NCBI RefSeq assembly: GCF_042854845.1
Contig: NZ_AP031498.1
Span: 3,224,001-3,288,000 of the forward strand
Length of the DNA: 64,000 nucleotides
From: Maricurvus nonylphenolicus
GTDB taxonomy: Bacteria > Pseudomonadota > Gammaproteobacteria > Pseudomonadales > Cellvibrionaceae
Direction: 5' to 3'
The notes under the pieces were generated by a model that worked only from the letters and a program-made list of their open reading frames with translations, searched no databases and was not told where the DNA came from. Shown here one piece after another: positions 26,037 to 36,040 of this stretch. The translations under genes and the position numbers were made by a program. Within the stretch, counting starts at the first letter, position 1; each line of letters opens with the position of its first letter.

Positions 26037-26744
26037 CTAACGGCGCTTGGTAGGCTTGTACTGGCCTTGAGACTGCTGGTAGTGATAGGTAGTGGTACGA
26101 GGAGTGCCCGGCTGAATACTGCGCGGGTTAAAGGGCAATACGGTAATACGGATAATAGCCTGTTGGCTGTAGCGCTCATCCCACAGCACTTCCACACCGC
26201 GCATCAGGGTAAAACCTGGTTTGCTTGAGGTCATCTTGCGGTTTAGTGCCACTTTTAGCACTCGGCGAGGCACTAAAGCCGTATCATAAAACAGCACATG
26301 CAGGTTATCCCCTTCCGGGCGTCGCTCCAGTAACAGCGCACCTGGGGTTGTCGACTGGGAAAAGATACGGTCAATATCGTCGATGGACTGACGCCGATTT
26401 AACAAATAAAAACGTCGGGATTGCGCTTGAGCTGCCCTACCCTGGTGGTCAAAGTCAAAAGCACCCAGTAAAAATACCGGGTAGTCGAAGCTAACCCCAA
26501 GGCCTTGATTGCTTAACTTCAGCTTTTCTTCGGTAGGCGTTTGTTTAGTGGCCTTTTTAGCCGCAGGCTTTTTCTGCTGAGGGGCTCCCTGCGCCTGCTT
26601 GGTAGACTTCGCCGACTGCTCAACAGAAGTGCTGCTATCGCCTTCAGGCTGAGTAGGTGCAGAGCTACAGGCGCCCAACAATAAAACACTCACACAAAGG
26701 CCGATAAGACTAATTTGGCAACACTGGATAAAACTTGTACGCAT
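26037..26744 (-). CDS. Lipoprotein of unknown function in the Pds sortase cluster
   Basis: A 235-residue protein with a lipobox (LLLGAC, Cys near residue 26), a low-complexity Ser/Gln/Lys-rich linker (about 28-70, KSTKQAQGAPQQKKPAAKKA) and a globular C-terminal domain with no recognised family (LGVSFDYPVFLLGAFDFD, RFYLLNRRQSIDDIDRIF, GVEVLWDERYSQQAIIRITV). It ends in a basic tail KPTKRR. It follows PdsS by 44 bases on the same strand, so it is probably co-transcribed with the two-component pair and may be an accessory or sensor partner anchored in a membrane. Confidence 0.7.
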   Translation of the reverse strand: MRTSFIQCCQISLIGLCVSVLLLGACSSAPTQPEGDSSTSVEQSAKSTKQAQGAPQQKKPAAKKATKQTPTEEKLKLSNQGLGVSFDYPVFLLGAFDFDHQGRAAQAQSRRFYLLNRRQSIDDIDRIFSQSTTPGALLLERRPEGDNLHVLFYDTALVPRRVLKVALNRKMTSSKPGFTLMRGVEVLWDERYSQQAIIRITVLPFNPRSIQPGTPRTTTYHYQQSQGQYKPTKRR

Positions 26745-26788
26745 ATAAGAGACTAACGTTGAATTTCTAAGCCTAATTATAACGGCGA

Positions 26789-28906
26789 TTAGCCAAGCGG
26801 GAACCTTACTTCAAAAACCACACCGGAACCATCATTGCGATTGCGAGCTGAGACGGATGCACGGTGGAAATCGGCAATCAGGCGCACAATGTGTAACCCC
26901 AAGCCCAAATGGGACGTAACCCGCCCTGAATCGCTGACCTTCGCACCCTGTCCTTCTGGTCGAATAGAGACCAGGGAATCAAATAGCTGGGTGTGCATTT
27001 TCTCCGGTAGCAGAGGCCCATCGTTAATCACACTCAGAATCAGCTGCTTAGGCGTTTGATATAAGCCCAGAATAATCCGACCGTCCTCCGGACAGAAGTC
27101 TGCGGCATTATCGACCAACTTATCCAGCATCTGTACCAACAGCTCTGCTGCGGCAGATATTTCCCGCTGGGTCACGGTTTTATCAACGGTGACATCGAAA
27201 CGGGCGTGGGTATAAATATCCTGATAGGCCTGTGACAGCTCGCGGATCATTTGATCGATACGCACTGATTCCCACTCCGCATGCTGAATACTCTCTTCTA
27301 CCCGGCTGGCAGAGCTCATGGCATTGAGTATATTGGACAGTCGCGTAGTCCCCTCATGGGCACGCTGGGCGTAGGTGCGAGCGCTGTCGGTAAGCTCTTC
27401 ATGCTCAAGGTTATCAATAGAGGTTCGAACCACCGCCAAGGGTGTGCGCAGTTCGTGGGACAGCTTGCTCGATAAGGTACGCAGGTATTCGGTATATTCC
27501 CGCAGGCGACCCAGCAACTGACCATAACTACGGGTAAGATCCCCCACTTCATCGGCCGCACGGGATTGGGGAAAATCTCCGACGATCTGGCCATTCTCAG
27601 CAATGGCACTATCGGCAGCACGATTAAGTTTGCGAATCCGAAACGACAACCAGCTCGCGTATGCCAAGAGTCCAACACCGGCAAATAAGGTCGCCAACAG
27701 GCTGTAGAAAAACAGACGATTAAAAGCACTGTTGGTTAGCGCCAATAGCGAATCACTGCTCTGCTCCGCAACCACCGCCGCAACCGCTTGCTGCTGATCA
27801 TCAAAGACAGGTACTACCGCTCGCCCTACTCGCTTAACGCCCCACTGATACCACTGGCTGGCATCTGTACCTGTTAAAGCCAGATCCACCTCCCGATTGT
27901 TAAAACGACCACTGCTTTTGGGATTGTCCAGATCTGGCAAAACCACATTGCCCAGAGCCATACGATATAGCCAGGGCAGTAAACCGTGCTGAGTCGATTC
28001 GGTTTCACGGTATTGTGGTTTGGCATTAAGATCACCGCCCTGGGCAATCAGCCACTGATTCTGACTGACTAAACGCAGACGTAAATCGTCGTGGGCAAAA
28101 ACCCCGATAGCATCACTTAAGCTTTGAGGTGAAAGTACCAGTGGCGGCGCCGGGCTGCGTTCAGACACAGTACCTAACCAGGTTTCCGATGCCTTACCGG
28201 TACTTCGCCCCACATCCCTCACGGCTAGTGCTAATTGGCCCTGTAACAGATCCAGAGGCACTTCAAGCTCCAGCTGATAACCCCCTTGGCGCTCCTGCCA
28301 GTAACCGCGAATTCGCTGCTCGGTAATCACCCGCTTACGCTTACCCTGAACGGCCTGGTAAACAGCCGTAATATTGCCTGGAGCCCCACTGCGAATAATA
28401 AAATCGCGATTTTCCAGTTTACCCCGTCGCTTAACCTGGCTGCGCAGGACTACATGATCGCCACTAGCCAATTGCGATTTGGCAGGGTTGTGGTAATGGA
28501 TATCGCGATCGTCAACCTGTGCAAATACATAGAGTTTGTTGTCGCGGGTGCCTGCGATAAAACTCACCGCCAATTTATCCTGCGAGCCCTGGTCTGAGGT
28601 CAGCGTTTGCGGGGTTAATTTCAGATAACGCCAGTCATCGTCGTAGCCATCCAGAATCACCGGAGCTTTTAGGGGATGGGCATAGATCTGTGGCTCGCTG
28701 TCGGCATTAAAGGCAGATTGTGTAATAACATCCATCAGCTGCTTGTCACTACCCAAACGATCAGCCACCGCCTGAGCACTCGCCGAGAGAGCTATCACCT
28801 GCCCCTGACGCAAAGCACCTTCCATTTCCTCAATATACTGGCAGCCCGCCCAAGGCAGGCTCAGGGTCAGTAAACTGACCAGTATCAGCTGTCGCCGTAA
28901 GCGCAT
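26789..28906 (-). CDS. pdsS: Sensor histidine kinase of the Pds sortase system
   Basis: A 705-residue inner-membrane kinase: N-terminal export/anchor segment, a large periplasmic region with a CBM9-like start (APVILDGYDDDWRYLKL), a second membrane segment (LFFYSLLATLFAGVGLLAYASWL), a HAMP-like linker, the His-box LSHELRTPLAVVRTS (His near residue 483), and a HATPase domain (LVQMLDKLVDNAADFCPEDG, HLGLGLHIVRLIADFH). The long periplasmic part is typical of the histidine kinase of the proteobacterial dedicated sortase system. The ATG overlaps the PdsR stop (TGATG). It should phosphorylate PdsR and control the sortase and its target. Confidence 0.88.
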   Translation of the reverse strand: MRLRRQLILVSLLTLSLPWAGCQYIEEMEGALRQGQVIALSASAQAVADRLGSDKQLMDVITQSAFNADSEPQIYAHPLKAPVILDGYDDDWRYLKLTPQTLTSDQGSQDKLAVSFIAGTRDNKLYVFAQVDDRDIHYHNPAKSQLASGDHVVLRSQVKRRGKLENRDFIIRSGAPGNITAVYQAVQGKRKRVITEQRIRGYWQERQGGYQLELEVPLDLLQGQLALAVRDVGRSTGKASETWLGTVSERSPAPPLVLSPQSLSDAIGVFAHDDLRLRLVSQNQWLIAQGGDLNAKPQYRETESTQHGLLPWLYRMALGNVVLPDLDNPKSSGRFNNREVDLALTGTDASQWYQWGVKRVGRAVVPVFDDQQQAVAAVVAEQSSDSLLALTNSAFNRLFFYSLLATLFAGVGLLAYASWLSFRIRKLNRAADSAIAENGQIVGDFPQSRAADEVGDLTRSYGQLLGRLREYTEYLRTLSSKLSHELRTPLAVVRTSIDNLEHEELTDSARTYAQRAHEGTTRLSNILNAMSSASRVEESIQHAEWESVRIDQMIRELSQAYQDIYTHARFDVTVDKTVTQREISAAAELLVQMLDKLVDNAADFCPEDGRIILGLYQTPKQLILSVINDGPLLPEKMHTQLFDSLVSIRPEGQGAKVSDSGRVTSHLGLGLHIVRLIADFHRASVSARNRNDGSGVVFEVRFPLG

Positions 28907-29616
28907 CAATCAGCCTGCTCGTTTAACTGCCAGCGGTACCCCATCCCGTAAGCGGTTTGGATAGCATCAAAGCTTTTATCGAGGCGCTGAAACTTTTTGC
29001 GGATGCGTTTGATATGGGAGGTCACCGTATTGTCATCGAGCACAACATTGGCGGCATCCATTAATTGTTGTCGGTTTTTAACATGACCGGGATGTTTAGC
29101 CAGCGAATGCACTACCCAGAGCTCTGTCACCGTCAGGTCCACTGGCTGATGATTCCAATGGGCCGCCATTCGATCCATATTTAAGGTCAGTGAACCGCGC
29201 TCCAGGATATCTTCCTCCTGCGGTGCCACGGGCTGACGCAGGGCATCTACCCGGCGAAACAAAGCCACGATGCGCGCGAGCATATGGGGCTGACTGATAT
29301 CCTTGGTCAAATAATCGTCAGCGCCCAAGCGCAGGCCGGATACTACATCAAACTCACTGTCACGGGCGGTCAGGAAAATAATCGGCAGCTCTGGCGCCTG
29401 CGCCCGCAGCTCACGACACAGGTCGAAACCCCCTTCTATTTCATCGCCCAGCCCCACATCGATAATGGCCAGGTCTGGTAATGTTTGGCGGAATGCCACC
29501 AGGGCATCCGGGCGGTTACTGTAGATATCGACACTGTATCCCTGTCGGCTCAAGGCATCGCGGTAGTTTTCGGCAATCACTGCCTCATCTTCCACGATGG
29601 CAATTTTACGGGCCAT
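28906..29616 (-). CDS. pdsR: Response regulator of the Pds sortase system
   Basis: A 236-residue OmpR-type regulator. The receiver domain has the acidic pair ED (residues 9-10), phospho-acceptor Asp53 (LAIIDVGLGDE) and FLTARDS with the Lys in YLTKDIS; the winged-helix C-terminus includes LTVTELWVVHSLAKHPG and VTSHIKRIRKKFQ. The ATG at 29614-29616 has AGGA six bases upstream. It is the first gene of the pdsR-pdsS transcript and is divergent from the sortase target gene, separated by 185 bases, an arrangement that suits direct control of both directions. Confidence 0.9.
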   Translation of the reverse strand: MARKIAIVEDEAVIAENYRDALSRQGYSVDIYSNRPDALVAFRQTLPDLAIIDVGLGDEIEGGFDLCRELRAQAPELPIIFLTARDSEFDVVSGLRLGADDYLTKDISQPHMLARIVALFRRVDALRQPVAPQEEDILERGSLTLNMDRMAAHWNHQPVDLTVTELWVVHSLAKHPGHVKNRQQLMDAANVVLDDNTVTSHIKRIRKKFQRLDKSFDAIQTAYGMGYRWQLNEQAD

Positions 29617-29801
29617 AGTCTGTCCTGTGATCATTATTATGGGTTGCTGGCTAAGCATTCTACTGAATCAGCCTGCCATTCGATAGCGGCTGCCATAATT
29701 CGCCATAATTGATCACTTCCCCTCCATTTTAGCCCCCCAATTTGGCCCTATTCCTTTCGTTAAATGATGAGTATCACTCATTAACTGACAGGGATACCGC
29801 C

Positions 29802-32081
29802 ATGTTTAATCGCCGTCGCATCGACAAAAATCTTATTCTAAAAGAGGATTTTCCCGAGCCAAAACCTAAATTTCATCTATGGAAAATTCTACTGGCTGTG
29901 CTGGTGGTATTTTTTGCCATAGGTATCAGTGAGACTGCCCGCGCTCAACTGCTGGAAGGCGCAGCTGAGACGAATCTTCAGGTCGTGAACCTTAACGATG
30001 CCAAAGCCGGGCAGTTACTGTTTCGAGATGAGCAAGGGCAACACCTCCAAGCCCTGCATCTAAATAGTCGCGCTTCAATCAAGGTGACCGGCATGGTTGC
30101 CACCATTGCCCTCGAGCAGGACTTCAAAAATACGACTTCCGACTGGCAGGAAGCCATTTACGTCTTTCCTCTGCAGGAACAGGCCGCCGTGAGTTATATG
30201 GAAGTGCTGATTGGCGAGCGCCGTATCATTGGCAAGATCAAGGAAAAGCAGGAAGCTAAACGTATTTACACCCAGGCCAAACAACAGGGTAAAAAAGCCG
30301 CATTGATGGAACAGCAACGACCCAATATGTTTACCCAATCGGTTGCCAATATTGCCCCCGGTGAAACCATCAAAGTGACCCTGCACTACCAACATGCAGT
30401 GACCTACGATCAGGGCGAGTTTAGTTTACGTTTTCCGATGACATTAACACCACGCTATATCCCTGGCAGCCCACAATTGACTCAAGCGTCTGTGGTAGAT
30501 CTTGAGCAGGATGTACATTACACCACGACGACATCTGGTTGGGGCTGGTCACTGCCGAGCGATCAGGTAGCGGACGCTCACCGTATTACCCCTTTTATGC
30601 AAGCAACCAAATCATCGTCAAGTCACAATATGCAACTCGATGTGGTGCTCGATGCAGGATTACCACTGGCCGATATCAATAGCCCATACCACGATATCGC
30701 TATCAAAAAACAACAGGGCCAACACCGTATCAGCACACGCACCGCCACCGTTGCCATGGATCGTGACTTTGCCTTGCACTGGCGCCCGGTTACCGAGCAA
30801 GCACCTGCCGCCGCGGTATTTCAGGAGCGACTACAGGCAGAAAAAACTAAAGAAGATTATGCCATGCTGATGTTGCTGCCGCCTTATATGGAAAGCCAGG
30901 CAGGACAACTGCCCCGCCAGGTAACGTTTATTATCGATACATCCGGTTCCATGCAAGGTACCTCTATTGTGCAAGCCAAAAAAAGCCTGCAACTGGCACT
31001 GGGCCGACTACAGGCGCATGACCAGTTTAATGTGATCGAATTTAACTCCCGCCACACACAATTATTTGCGACGCCGCAAATGGCAACCGCCGCGAATATT
31101 CAGCAGGCCAAGAACTTTGTTCATCGTCTGCAAGCTAATGGCGGCACGGAAATGACACCAGCCCTGCAGGCAGCCTTAACTACGCCCGTTACAGAAAACT
31201 TTTTAAAACAAATCGTATTTATAACCGATGGTAGCGTAGGTAATGAAACCGCCCTGTTTGCATTAATTGATCAACACCTGGCGCAATCCCGTTTATTTAC
31301 CGTCGGTATAGGTTCTGCCCCCAACAGCTACTTTATGCGCAAGGCCGCCGAGTTTGGCCGCGGCACCTTTACCCATATTGGCAAGGTCGATGAAGTTGCC
31401 AGCAAGATGGATCAGCTATTTCGCAAACTGGAAAGCCCGGTACTCAGTAACCTGAAAGTTGAATGGCCCGATAATATGCAGGTAGACACCTGGCCCAAAC
31501 AATTACCGGATCTCTATTTAGGTGAACCGCTGGTACTGCACAGCCGCTTTGACAACCCAGTCGCTAAGGACGTTCGCGTCAATATCAGTGGTCAGGTAGC
31601 CGGTAAAACCTGGCAACGCAGTCTACAATTGCAACCACAAAACTCCTCAATCGAGCGACATGACCAACAACAAAAAGGCATTGCTAAACTTTGGGCGCGC
31701 AAAAAAATCGGTGCGTTACTCGATGAAAAAGTGCGCGGCAAGGATCCTCAAATTGTTCGCGATCAAGTATTGGATCTTGCATTACACCATCAACTGGTCT
31801 CTCCCTATACCAGCCTGGTGGCAGTAGAAGAAAAGATAAGTCGCCCAGCCGAAGCCCAACTGGACTCTAATGCTATCCCCAACCTGGTAGCCAAAGGACA
31901 GAAGCCGCAACCCCAGACTCTAAAACCACAGGCCTTAAAACGTCCAACAAGCCAGCAAGTCGCCTACCCAAAGACCGCAACCTCAGCACCATTGAATATG
32001 TTGTTAGGTTTATTTGCCGCACTGGGACTACTGATGCTACGTCGCACAGGCGCATTAGCGGGAAACAATCATGAACACTAA
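29802..32081 (+). CDS. Sortase target protein with VIT and VWA domains
   Basis: The 759-residue surface protein has a long-cytoplasmic-tail signal/anchor (hydrophobic HLWKILLAVLVVFFAIGISE, about residues 24-43), a VIT domain (about 60-190, with NMFTQSVANIAPGETIKV), a VWA domain with the MIDAS motif DTSGS (379-383), and a C-terminal sorting signal: YPKTATSAP (from residue 722), a hydrophobic helix and RR. In the family the signal is LPxTA-like; here Tyr replaces Leu. The cognate sortase gene overlaps its end by 11 bases. It should be processed by that sortase and displayed on the cell envelope, perhaps for adhesion. Confidence 0.9.
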   Translation: MFNRRRIDKNLILKEDFPEPKPKFHLWKILLAVLVVFFAIGISETARAQLLEGAAETNLQVVNLNDAKAGQLLFRDEQGQHLQALHLNSRASIKVTGMVATIALEQDFKNTTSDWQEAIYVFPLQEQAAVSYMEVLIGERRIIGKIKEKQEAKRIYTQAKQQGKKAALMEQQRPNMFTQSVANIAPGETIKVTLHYQHAVTYDQGEFSLRFPMTLTPRYIPGSPQLTQASVVDLEQDVHYTTTTSGWGWSLPSDQVADAHRITPFMQATKSSSSHNMQLDVVLDAGLPLADINSPYHDIAIKKQQGQHRISTRTATVAMDRDFALHWRPVTEQAPAAAVFQERLQAEKTKEDYAMLMLLPPYMESQAGQLPRQVTFIIDTSGSMQGTSIVQAKKSLQLALGRLQAHDQFNVIEFNSRHTQLFATPQMATAANIQQAKNFVHRLQANGGTEMTPALQAALTTPVTENFLKQIVFITDGSVGNETALFALIDQHLAQSRLFTVGIGSAPNSYFMRKAAEFGRGTFTHIGKVDEVASKMDQLFRKLESPVLSNLKVEWPDNMQVDTWPKQLPDLYLGEPLVLHSRFDNPVAKDVRVNISGQVAGKTWQRSLQLQPQNSSIERHDQQQKGIAKLWARKKIGALLDEKVRGKDPQIVRDQVLDLALHHQLVSPYTSLVAVEEKISRPAEAQLDSNAIPNLVAKGQKPQPQTLKPQALKRPTSQQVAYPKTATSAPLNMLLGLFAALGLLMLRRTGALAGNNHEH

Positions 32082-32655
32082 AACACTGCTAAGCGGGTTG
32101 CTACTTGCTTTCACCCTTTGGCAATGGGGCCAGGCAGGCTGGATTTACGCCAAGGCCCAACTGGCCCAATACCTGATAGCCGATGCCTGGCAATCCACCC
32201 TGCGCTCTCAACAAGACAGCCAACAGCCCAAGGCCCCTTGGCCTTGGGCTGACACCTGGCCTGTAGCCCGAATGCAGGTTCCAGCCCACAATATCGATCT
32301 CTATGTACTGGAAGGTGCCGATGGCAGCGCCCTGGCCTTCGGGCCTGGGCATATGCAAGGTACCGCCTTACCCGCCTCTCATAGCAATCCGGGAACCAGC
32401 ATCATTGGTGGGCACAGGGATACGCATTTTGCGTTTTTGGCGGACATTCAGGTGGGTGACATGATTAACATTCAGAATTCGCAGGGGAACTGGCAGGAGT
32501 ACCGTATTAGCAATACTGAAATTAAAAACAGTGAAACCGAGCCATTGTTTATTCAGACCGACAGCAATGAATTGCTGCTAATAACTTGCTTTCCGTTTAA
32601 CGCAATCAGTGCAGGAGGTCCTTTACGGTTTGTCGTAAAAGCAACTTTACCTTAG
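32071..32655 (+). CDS. Class GN (marine proteobacterial) sortase
   Basis: A 194-residue transpeptidase with an N-terminal membrane helix (LLSGLLLAFTLWQWGQAGWI). Catalytic residues are visible: His115 in IIGGHRDTHF, Cys173 in LLLITCFPF and Arg186 in GGPLRF. Dedicated sortases of this type sit beside a single VIT/VWA target whose C-terminal signal they cleave; here the genes overlap by 11 bases, so they are translated together. Regulation is likely through the neighbouring PdsS/PdsR pair. Confidence 0.92.
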   Translation: MNTKTLLSGLLLAFTLWQWGQAGWIYAKAQLAQYLIADAWQSTLRSQQDSQQPKAPWPWADTWPVARMQVPAHNIDLYVLEGADGSALAFGPGHMQGTALPASHSNPGTSIIGGHRDTHFAFLADIQVGDMINIQNSQGNWQEYRISNTEIKNSETEPLFIQTDSNELLLITCFPFNAISAGGPLRFVVKATLP

Positions 32656-32663
32656 CTGAAAAT

Positions 32664-34463
32664 TTAGTTAACCGAAGAACCTTCTTCCTTCTGCTGCATC
32701 TCCCACAACTGCGCATAACGCCCACCACTAGCCAGAAGTGCCGTGTGGGCGCCCTGCTCCACCACTCGACCTTTTTCCAGCACCACAATCAAATCTGCAT
32801 CTACAATAGTAGATAGACGGTGCGCCACCACCACACAGGTTTGCTCGCGGGAAACTTCGCGCATGGCTTCAAGAATCATCTGCTCAGACTGGCTATCCAA
32901 AGACGAAGTAGCCTCGTCAAACACCATGATTTTTGGTCGCTTTAGGATGGCTCGGGCAATGGCGACGCGCTGTTTTTCACCGCCGGAGAGTTTTAGACCG
33001 CGCTCGCCAACCAAGGTATTTTCTTTCTCTGGCAGCTGCTGAATAAACTCATCGAGATGGGCAAGTTTAATCGCTTGCCATACGTCTTCATCGCTGGATT
33101 CAATACGGCCATAACGGACATTATCGAAGATGGTGGTGTTAAACAGTACGGTATCCTGCGGCACTACACCGATAATGGCGCGCAGGGAATCCTGGCTGAC
33201 ATCACGGATATCCTGCCCGTCGATCAGCACCCGACCGCCAGTGACATCGTAAAAACGAAATAGCAGCTTTAGCAGAGTTGATTTACCGGCCCCGCTTGAG
33301 CCCACAATGGCCACCTTTTGTTTGGCCGGTACAGCAAAAGACACGGCAGATAATATGGGGCGCTCTTTATGGTAGGAAAAATCAACAACGTCAAACTGGA
33401 TTTCCCCACCCGTGGCATTTAGGGTGTCTGCGCCTTGCTTATCAACAATTTTCGGCGTCTGGTTTAATAGGCCGAACATGCTTTCAATATTAGCCATGGA
33501 GCCTTTGATTTCCCGATAGACAAAACCCAGGAAATTCAGCGGCATAAAGATTTGCATCATAAAGGCGTTAATAAGGACAAAATCACCCATGGTCATAACA
33601 CCGTCACGCACATCGAGTGCAGCCAATACCATAGCCGCGGTCATGGATGCCGAAATCACAAAAGCCTGCCCACCGTTTAAGGCAAACAGGGACAAACGGT
33701 TTTGGCGACGGGCTTTTTCCCAAGCTGCCAGCTCTGTATCGTAGTGAGTAGCTTCGTAGTTTTCGTTATTAAAGTATTTAACGGTTTCGTAATTGAGCAG
33801 GCTGTCAACGGCACGGGTACTACTAGCGGACTCAGCTTTGTTGGCCATGCGCACAAAACGGGTACGCCATTCAGTAGCAACCACCGAATATCCAACATAA
33901 ATCACCACTGCGACACCAACAATCACTGCATACCAAACCTGGTAATTCCACAACAACACGCCGATGACCATGGCGATTTCCAGCAGGGTCGGCACAATAT
34001 TGAACACCATAAAACGCATCAAAAAGCTGATGCCGTTGGTGCCACGCTCAATATCGCGGGAGAGTCCGCCGGTGCGACGGTTAAGGTGAAAAGCTAAATC
34101 CAGTGAATGCAGGTGTTTAAACACCTTCAAGCCAATGCGGCGCATGGCCCGCTCGGTAATGCGGCCAAACAGGGTATCGCGCAGCTCGCCAAACAGCACA
34201 TTGGCAAAGCGCACAGTGCCGTAGGCCAGAAGTAAGCCGAGCGGAATCGCCAACAGGCTACCCAGCTCAGAAGTTTGATCCAGGTCGTCGACGATATATT
34301 TAAGAATAAACGGCAGGCCAACGCTGGCTACCTTTGCGCCGACCAGACAGAGTAAAGCCAGCCCCAGGCGCAGGCGAAATTCCATTAGATAGGGAATCAG
34401 GCTTTTAAGTGACTTCCAGTTAACCTCATTAAAGGCAACATCCTGGGTTCTTAAACTGCGCAT
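32664..34463 (-). CDS. ABC exporter of the ATM1/HMT type
   Basis: A 599-residue half-transporter: a six-helix membrane domain (about residues 25-320) and an ATPase domain with Walker A VGSSGAGKSTLL, signature LSGGEKQRVAIARAIL, Walker B IMVFDEATSSLDS and the H-loop VVAHRLST. The sequence RGTNGISFLMRFMVFNIVPT in the membrane domain and VGERGLKLSGGEKQR are typical of Atm1-like exporters, which move glutathione-linked sulfur or metal conjugates across the inner membrane. It is convergent with the sortase gene (8 bases apart) and not part of that operon. Confidence 0.88.
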   Translation of the reverse strand: MRSLRTQDVAFNEVNWKSLKSLIPYLMEFRLRLGLALLCLVGAKVASVGLPFILKYIVDDLDQTSELGSLLAIPLGLLLAYGTVRFANVLFGELRDTLFGRITERAMRRIGLKVFKHLHSLDLAFHLNRRTGGLSRDIERGTNGISFLMRFMVFNIVPTLLEIAMVIGVLLWNYQVWYAVIVGVAVVIYVGYSVVATEWRTRFVRMANKAESASSTRAVDSLLNYETVKYFNNENYEATHYDTELAAWEKARRQNRLSLFALNGGQAFVISASMTAAMVLAALDVRDGVMTMGDFVLINAFMMQIFMPLNFLGFVYREIKGSMANIESMFGLLNQTPKIVDKQGADTLNATGGEIQFDVVDFSYHKERPILSAVSFAVPAKQKVAIVGSSGAGKSTLLKLLFRFYDVTGGRVLIDGQDIRDVSQDSLRAIIGVVPQDTVLFNTTIFDNVRYGRIESSDEDVWQAIKLAHLDEFIQQLPEKENTLVGERGLKLSGGEKQRVAIARAILKRPKIMVFDEATSSLDSQSEQMILEAMREVSREQTCVVVAHRLSTIVDADLIVVLEKGRVVEQGAHTALLASGGRYAQLWEMQQKEEGSSVN

Positions 34464-34526
34464 GTCCTACCCTAAGTAAATAACTATCCGAACTAAACGT
34501 GGATTCGATGAGAATGGTTGCCCAAT

Positions 34527-34553
34527 ACTCTCGCTTTCGCGGGAATGACGAGT
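34527..34553. repeat. Degraded REP-like palindrome
   Basis: CTCGCTTTCGCGGGAATGACGAG keeps one arm and loop of the REP core found at 4087-4106 and 13181-13200, but the left arm has mutated. It lies upstream of the ABC exporter gene. Confidence 0.5.
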
Positions 34554-34572
34554 GTGCCAGGGAAGGAAACCC

Positions 34573-34893
34573 TTATGGACACTGATAAACAGTAAAGCGC
34601 TGGCTGCCTTCGGTGATAGCGCTGGCCGCAACAACAGTATTGCCGCCCATATTGAAGGCTTCGTTGCGTGCGAGGTTAAGCAGTTCTTCGCCCACTTTTT
34701 CCTTATCGCGATTATAGAAACCGAACTTACTTACTACAGTAGAGGTGGTGGTACCAATTTTCTGGCATTCACTGATATCTGTCTGTTTAACCAATTCAAC
34801 ATCTTCAGCATCAGCGGACAGTTGTACCCAGGTACAGCCTGAGGCGGCCAACATTAATGCGGCAACACTCAGGCCGGAAATCAAGCGCGACAT
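34573..34893 (-). CDS. DUF4156-like lipoprotein
   Basis: A 106-residue lipoprotein with a signal peptide and lipobox (LAASGC, Cys near 20). The mature part, with VQLSADAEDVELVK, ECQKIGTTTSTVV, LLNLARNEAFNMGGNTVVA and a terminal Cys-Pro, fits the DUF4156 family of small gammaproteobacterial lipoproteins, whose function is unknown. The gene stands alone between the ABC exporter and the lipase. Confidence 0.8.
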   Translation of the reverse strand: MSRLISGLSVAALMLAASGCTWVQLSADAEDVELVKQTDISECQKIGTTTSTVVSKFGFYNRDKEKVGEELLNLARNEAFNMGGNTVVAASAITEGSQRFTVYQCP

Positions 34894-34988
34894 AAACTAC
34901 TCCATTTTGAGTCGATCTAACCAAGACGGTATCTTAAACGGACAATATCTTAAACGATAGAAACTACACATGGCCAACCGATCAAAAT

Positions 34989-35939
34989 CTAGTCAGTTAT
35001 CGCCGCTTCGGTTTTAGCGTACTCGGGCAGATTGGATGGGTCGCCTATATCGGTTTGTGGTGACCCTAACAGCCATTGGTAACTGTTGTGATTGTGCTGA
35101 TCCAAGACCTGATGCAGATAACTGATGCTGTCAGGCAATTGAATCTTCTGCAGCATCACCTGCTGCTGGGGCTGCTCCCACTCACCGACATCAGCAGCCA
35201 GATCAGCAGCACCTTCAATCAACAACTTGTATTCAAACGGCACCTTGTCGGGAATATGCTTACTGATCACACTATCGATAGCCGCGTAACCACAGGGCAC
35301 AACGTCTAAGGGGTTAATCACCTGATATGAGATCGCGTGTGCAGCGATCCAGCGGGCGAAATCAGTATTTCCCGAGGTGGGAGGCGCAAAGGCATACCCC
35401 TGGCAATTTACCTGGGTTGCCTGCGGCCATACCGTTCGCTCACTCAGCGCCCAGGCAACCAGCATAGGTGTTAAACCGCCGCCCTGACTGTGGCCGGTGA
35501 CGAAAAGTTCACTGTTTGCGTGCAGCGTCTGGGCAAGAAATACACTCAGGCGCTGCCCTGATTCATGATCAGCCCCCTTCAGCAGCGCTTGCAACGCGTC
35601 GTCAAAATGACTGGACACCTTCGCCTCTGGGCCGGCATACGAGAATGCGACCTGACCGGTGGGCACATCCTCCCAAAAGCTCCCCAAGTCCCCGACAGTG
35701 CCCCGCAAGACGATGGCGTACTGATTATCCCGCCGCGCGACATACATCAGATTATCACCCTCCCCCTCTATCACCGGGCCCCACACCAGTTGCCATTGAC
35801 CCTGTGTTGCATAGTGAGGTTTTGCCAGCTCGGCCATAATGGCATTGCGGACTTTAGGGAGAGAGCCGCTACTATCAGCATAGGCAATACTGGCCAGGGT
35901 CATTAAGACACCGGCCTGCTGTTGGTCAAATCCAGCCAT
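34989..35939 (-). CDS. Class 3 lipase-like protein
   Basis: A 316-residue alpha/beta hydrolase with the class 3 lipase pattern: YAIVLRGTVGDLGSFWEDV (oxyanion strand), the nucleophile elbow VTGHSQGGGLTP (Ser near residue 153), and an Asp in VINPLDVVPCGY. A His in LDQHNHNSYQWL could complete the triad. No signal peptide is evident (MAGFDQQQAGVLMTLASIAY), so it would be cytoplasmic or exported by another route. The substrate, probably an acylglycerol or phospholipid, is not shown by the sequence. Confidence 0.78.
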   Translation of the reverse strand: MAGFDQQQAGVLMTLASIAYADSSGSLPKVRNAIMAELAKPHYATQGQWQLVWGPVIEGEGDNLMYVARRDNQYAIVLRGTVGDLGSFWEDVPTGQVAFSYAGPEAKVSSHFDDALQALLKGADHESGQRLSVFLAQTLHANSELFVTGHSQGGGLTPMLVAWALSERTVWPQATQVNCQGYAFAPPTSGNTDFARWIAAHAISYQVINPLDVVPCGYAAIDSVISKHIPDKVPFEYKLLIEGAADLAADVGEWEQPQQQVMLQKIQLPDSISYLHQVLDQHNHNSYQWLLGSPQTDIGDPSNLPEYAKTEAAITD

Positions 35940-36040
35940 AACACTATTCCTTTAGATCCTGTGAGAACCAAGAGGATGTAAAAAAATCCCCCCACCGGCC
36001 AGAGACGCAGGTGTCAAAATAGTGATTTAGGCGACAAGTT

